A DNA stretch of 7,524 nt from JBFEYJ01 sp041563315. Lineage in GTDB: Bacteria; Pseudomonadota; Gammaproteobacteria; Thiohalomonadales; Thiohalomonadaceae. A program made the translations under genes and the position numbers. Where the stretch lies: positions 1 through 7,524 of the forward strand of contig JBFFNE010000109.1 of assembly GCA_041563315.1 (NCBI GenBank), read 5' to 3'. This document shows, in pieces, positions 6,139 through 7,524 of the stretch. The number at the start of each line of letters is the position of its first letter. The first letter of the stretch is position 1. The notes under the pieces were generated by a model. It did not search any database. It worked only from the letters and a program-made list of their open reading frames with translations, and had not been told where the DNA came from.

Positions 6139-7524
6139 TTATTCTCTTAATGTCGCCCCGAGCTTTGTACCCAGGGTGTTCACCACTGTTTTAATTGCAG
6201 CATCAACTTCTTCGTCAGTAAGAGTGCGTGATTGTGCCTGCAAGGTCAAGCCCAAAGCAAGACTTTTTCTACCTGAATCAATATGTTCGCCCTGATAGAC
6301 GTCAAAAAGCTTTAAGTTCATCAGGGTGTCAGGAGCGGCGCTGCTGATACAGTCAAGTACCTCAGCGGCGCTCACCCCCTGTTCCACGACAACCGCCAAA
6401 TCACGGCGGATCGCAGGAAATTTTGAAATTTCCGTAAATTTCGCCACCATTCTGGTACAAAGCGCCGTTGCTTCAATTTCAAAGAGATAGGTCTGACCGT
6501 GCAGATCCAGCTCGCGCTCCAGCGTGGGATGGATGGCCCCAAACCAGCCAATGGCCTCACCCTTGAGATAGATACGCGCACTCTGTCCCGGATGCAGTGC
6601 CGGGTGAGTTTCGGCAACAAAATCAAACGCATCACGACGATGGGTCAGCGCCAGCAGCGCCTCAATATCCCCCTTGACGTCATAAAAATCGAGTTTGCGC
6701 GTGGCACTGCCCCACTGCTCCGGCTCCACACTCCCGTAGACAACGCCGGACAAGCGGTTTTCCTGTTTGATTTCCGAACCTTGTCTGATGAAGGCGAGAC
6801 CGTATTCAAACAAACGGACACGACTCTGCTGGCGGTTGAGGTTATGCTGCAGGATCGGAAGCAGGCCTGCCCACAAGGTGGTCCGCATCACCGCCAGATC
6901 CGATGAGATTGGATTGGTCAGCGCGATTGGCTCGGCAGACGGATCAAAGCGCTGTTGCATCCTCGGATCGACGAAACTGTAACTGATCACCTCCTGATAA
7001 CCGCGATCGACCAGCAGCCTTGCCAATTCCCGCTTGCCAACCTGTCCCTCGGGACGGGGCTGCATGCTGAGCGCACTAACAGGGCGGCTGCTTGGCAGGT
7101 TGGAATAACCAACGATGCGCCCGATCTCTTCGATCAAGTCCACCTCGATGGCGACATCAAAGCGAAATGAGGGGGCAGTGACCAGCCAGCCCTCTTCCAC
7201 TGTCGCTAGCTGCATCCCCAACCGCTGCAGTATGTCTACGAGCTGTTCTTTGGCCAGTTCGGTCCCCAGAATCCGCTCGCAGCGTGGGTGGCGTAGATGG
7301 ATAGGCTTGCGCTGTGGCAGGCTGCTCTCATCGCTCACCTCCACTACCGTACCGGCAATGCCACCGGTGATTTCAAGCAGCAACGCTGTCGCACGCTCGA
7401 GCGCAAGTGAGGCCAGTTGTGGATCGACCCCGCGCTCGAATCGGTGTGAGGAATCGGTATGCAGACCGTAGCTGCGCGCCCGCCCGGCAATGCTGTCGGG
7501 ACTGAAGAAGGCGCTCTCGAGGAA
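6139..7524 (-). CDS. pheT: Phenylalanyl-tRNA synthetase beta subunit, C-terminal 461 residues
   Basis: The frame is open to the right edge, so the gene is partial; about 330 N-terminal residues (tRNA-binding and editing regions) are outside. The enzyme, an alpha2-beta2 cytoplasmic complex with PheS, charges tRNA-Phe. Counting from the first codon in the window, the piece opens FLESAFFSPDSIAGRA and HRFERGVDP. The B5 domain follows at about 73-142, with Mg-binding acidic residues in FRFDVAIEVDLIEE (Asp123, Asp129, Glu132, Glu133). Next comes the catalytic-like core (YSFVDP near 182, LTNPIS near 202, FEYGLAF near 239). The C-terminal ferredoxin-fold anticodon-binding domain is at about 367-460, with KFPAIRRDLAVVV and a LFDVYQG strand. 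A TTG at 7383 is only an internal leucine codon, not the start. The gene is followed 2 nt later by ihfA, and pheS is expected upstream. No damage or unusual residue is seen. Confidence 0.98.
   Translation of the reverse strand, partial: FLESAFFSPDSIAGRARSYGLHTDSSHRFERGVDPQLASLALERATALLLEITGGIAGTVVEVSDESSLPQRKPIHLRHPRCERILGTELAKEQLVDILQRLGMQLATVEEGWLVTAPSFRFDVAIEVDLIEEIGRIVGYSNLPSSRPVSALSMQPRPEGQVGKRELARLLVDRGYQEVISYSFVDPRMQQRFDPSAEPIALTNPISSDLAVMRTTLWAGLLPILQHNLNRQQSRVRLFEYGLAFIRQGSEIKQENRLSGVVYGSVEPEQWGSATRKLDFYDVKGDIEALLALTHRRDAFDFVAETHPALHPGQSARIYLKGEAIGWFGAIHPTLERELDLHGQTYLFEIEATALCTRMVAKFTEISKFPAIRRDLAVVVEQGVSAAEVLDCISSAAPDTLMNLKLFDVYQGEHIDSGRKSLALGLTLQAQSRTLTDEEVDAAIKTVVNTLGTKLGATLRE

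Noticed and set aside
6180..6265. Promoter for ihfA inside the pheT 3' end (TTGACC and TTGCTT as -35 candidates)
   Set aside because: No -10 with a good match lies 16-18 nt downstream of any candidate, so it is not supported from sequence alone.
6276..6288. Near match to the IHF consensus (AATCAA-TATG-TTC) inside pheT upstream of ihfA, suggesting autoregulation
   Set aside because: The last consensus position fails, the site is coding sequence, and a match this loose is expected by chance in several kilobases.
7381..7383. TTG as the start codon of pheT
   Set aside because: The frame stays open and fully PheT-like (FLESAFFSPDSIAGRA, HRFERGVDP) up to the window edge, so this is an internal leucine codon.

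Overview
The window looks like chromosomal DNA of a gammaproteobacterium, moderately GC-rich. The evidence is the gene order pheT - ihfA - MerR-family gene - tRNA-Pro(GGG), an arrangement I recall from Pseudomonas and related Gammaproteobacteria, together with a near-canonical IhfA and a PabB of enterobacterial length. Genus and species cannot be read from the sequence. No phage, IS, CRISPR or integrase gene was found.

Layout from the right edge; everything except one small ORF is on the minus strand. (1) 7524-5339: the 3' part of pheT (phenylalanyl-tRNA synthetase beta), ihfA 2 nt downstream, a short MerR-like regulator overlapping ihfA by 20 nt, then tRNA-Pro(GGG), which has its own candidate promoter and is followed by a strong intrinsic terminator. 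(2) 5157-3775: pabB, aminodeoxychorismate synthase component I (folate pathway), standing alone. (3) 3774-3389: a gap of 386 bp holding one plus-strand ORF of 54 codons (3592-3756) with an excellent Shine-Dalgarno sequence; no family was recognised. (4) 3388-1: an export operon in the order ABC ATPase, 787-residue FtsX/MacB-type permease, HlyD-type membrane-fusion protein (cut by the window edge). The first two genes are 3 nt apart. Together they should form a tripartite ATP-driven exporter or envelope transporter; the substrate is unknown.

The pheT-ihfA-merR block joins translation and nucleoid genes in a probable single transcript. The ABC operon and the small plus-strand ORF diverge from a shared region of about 200 bp. 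The small ORF and pabB converge with only 18 bp between their stop codons and no visible terminator.

Most of the window is ordinary conserved core. The parts worth a second look are the unrecognised small gene, the hairpin plus T7 tract directly before the ABC ATPase start codon, and the inverted copy of the tRNA-Pro 3' end just downstream of the tRNA. I do not see convincing evidence of a wholly new multi-gene system.
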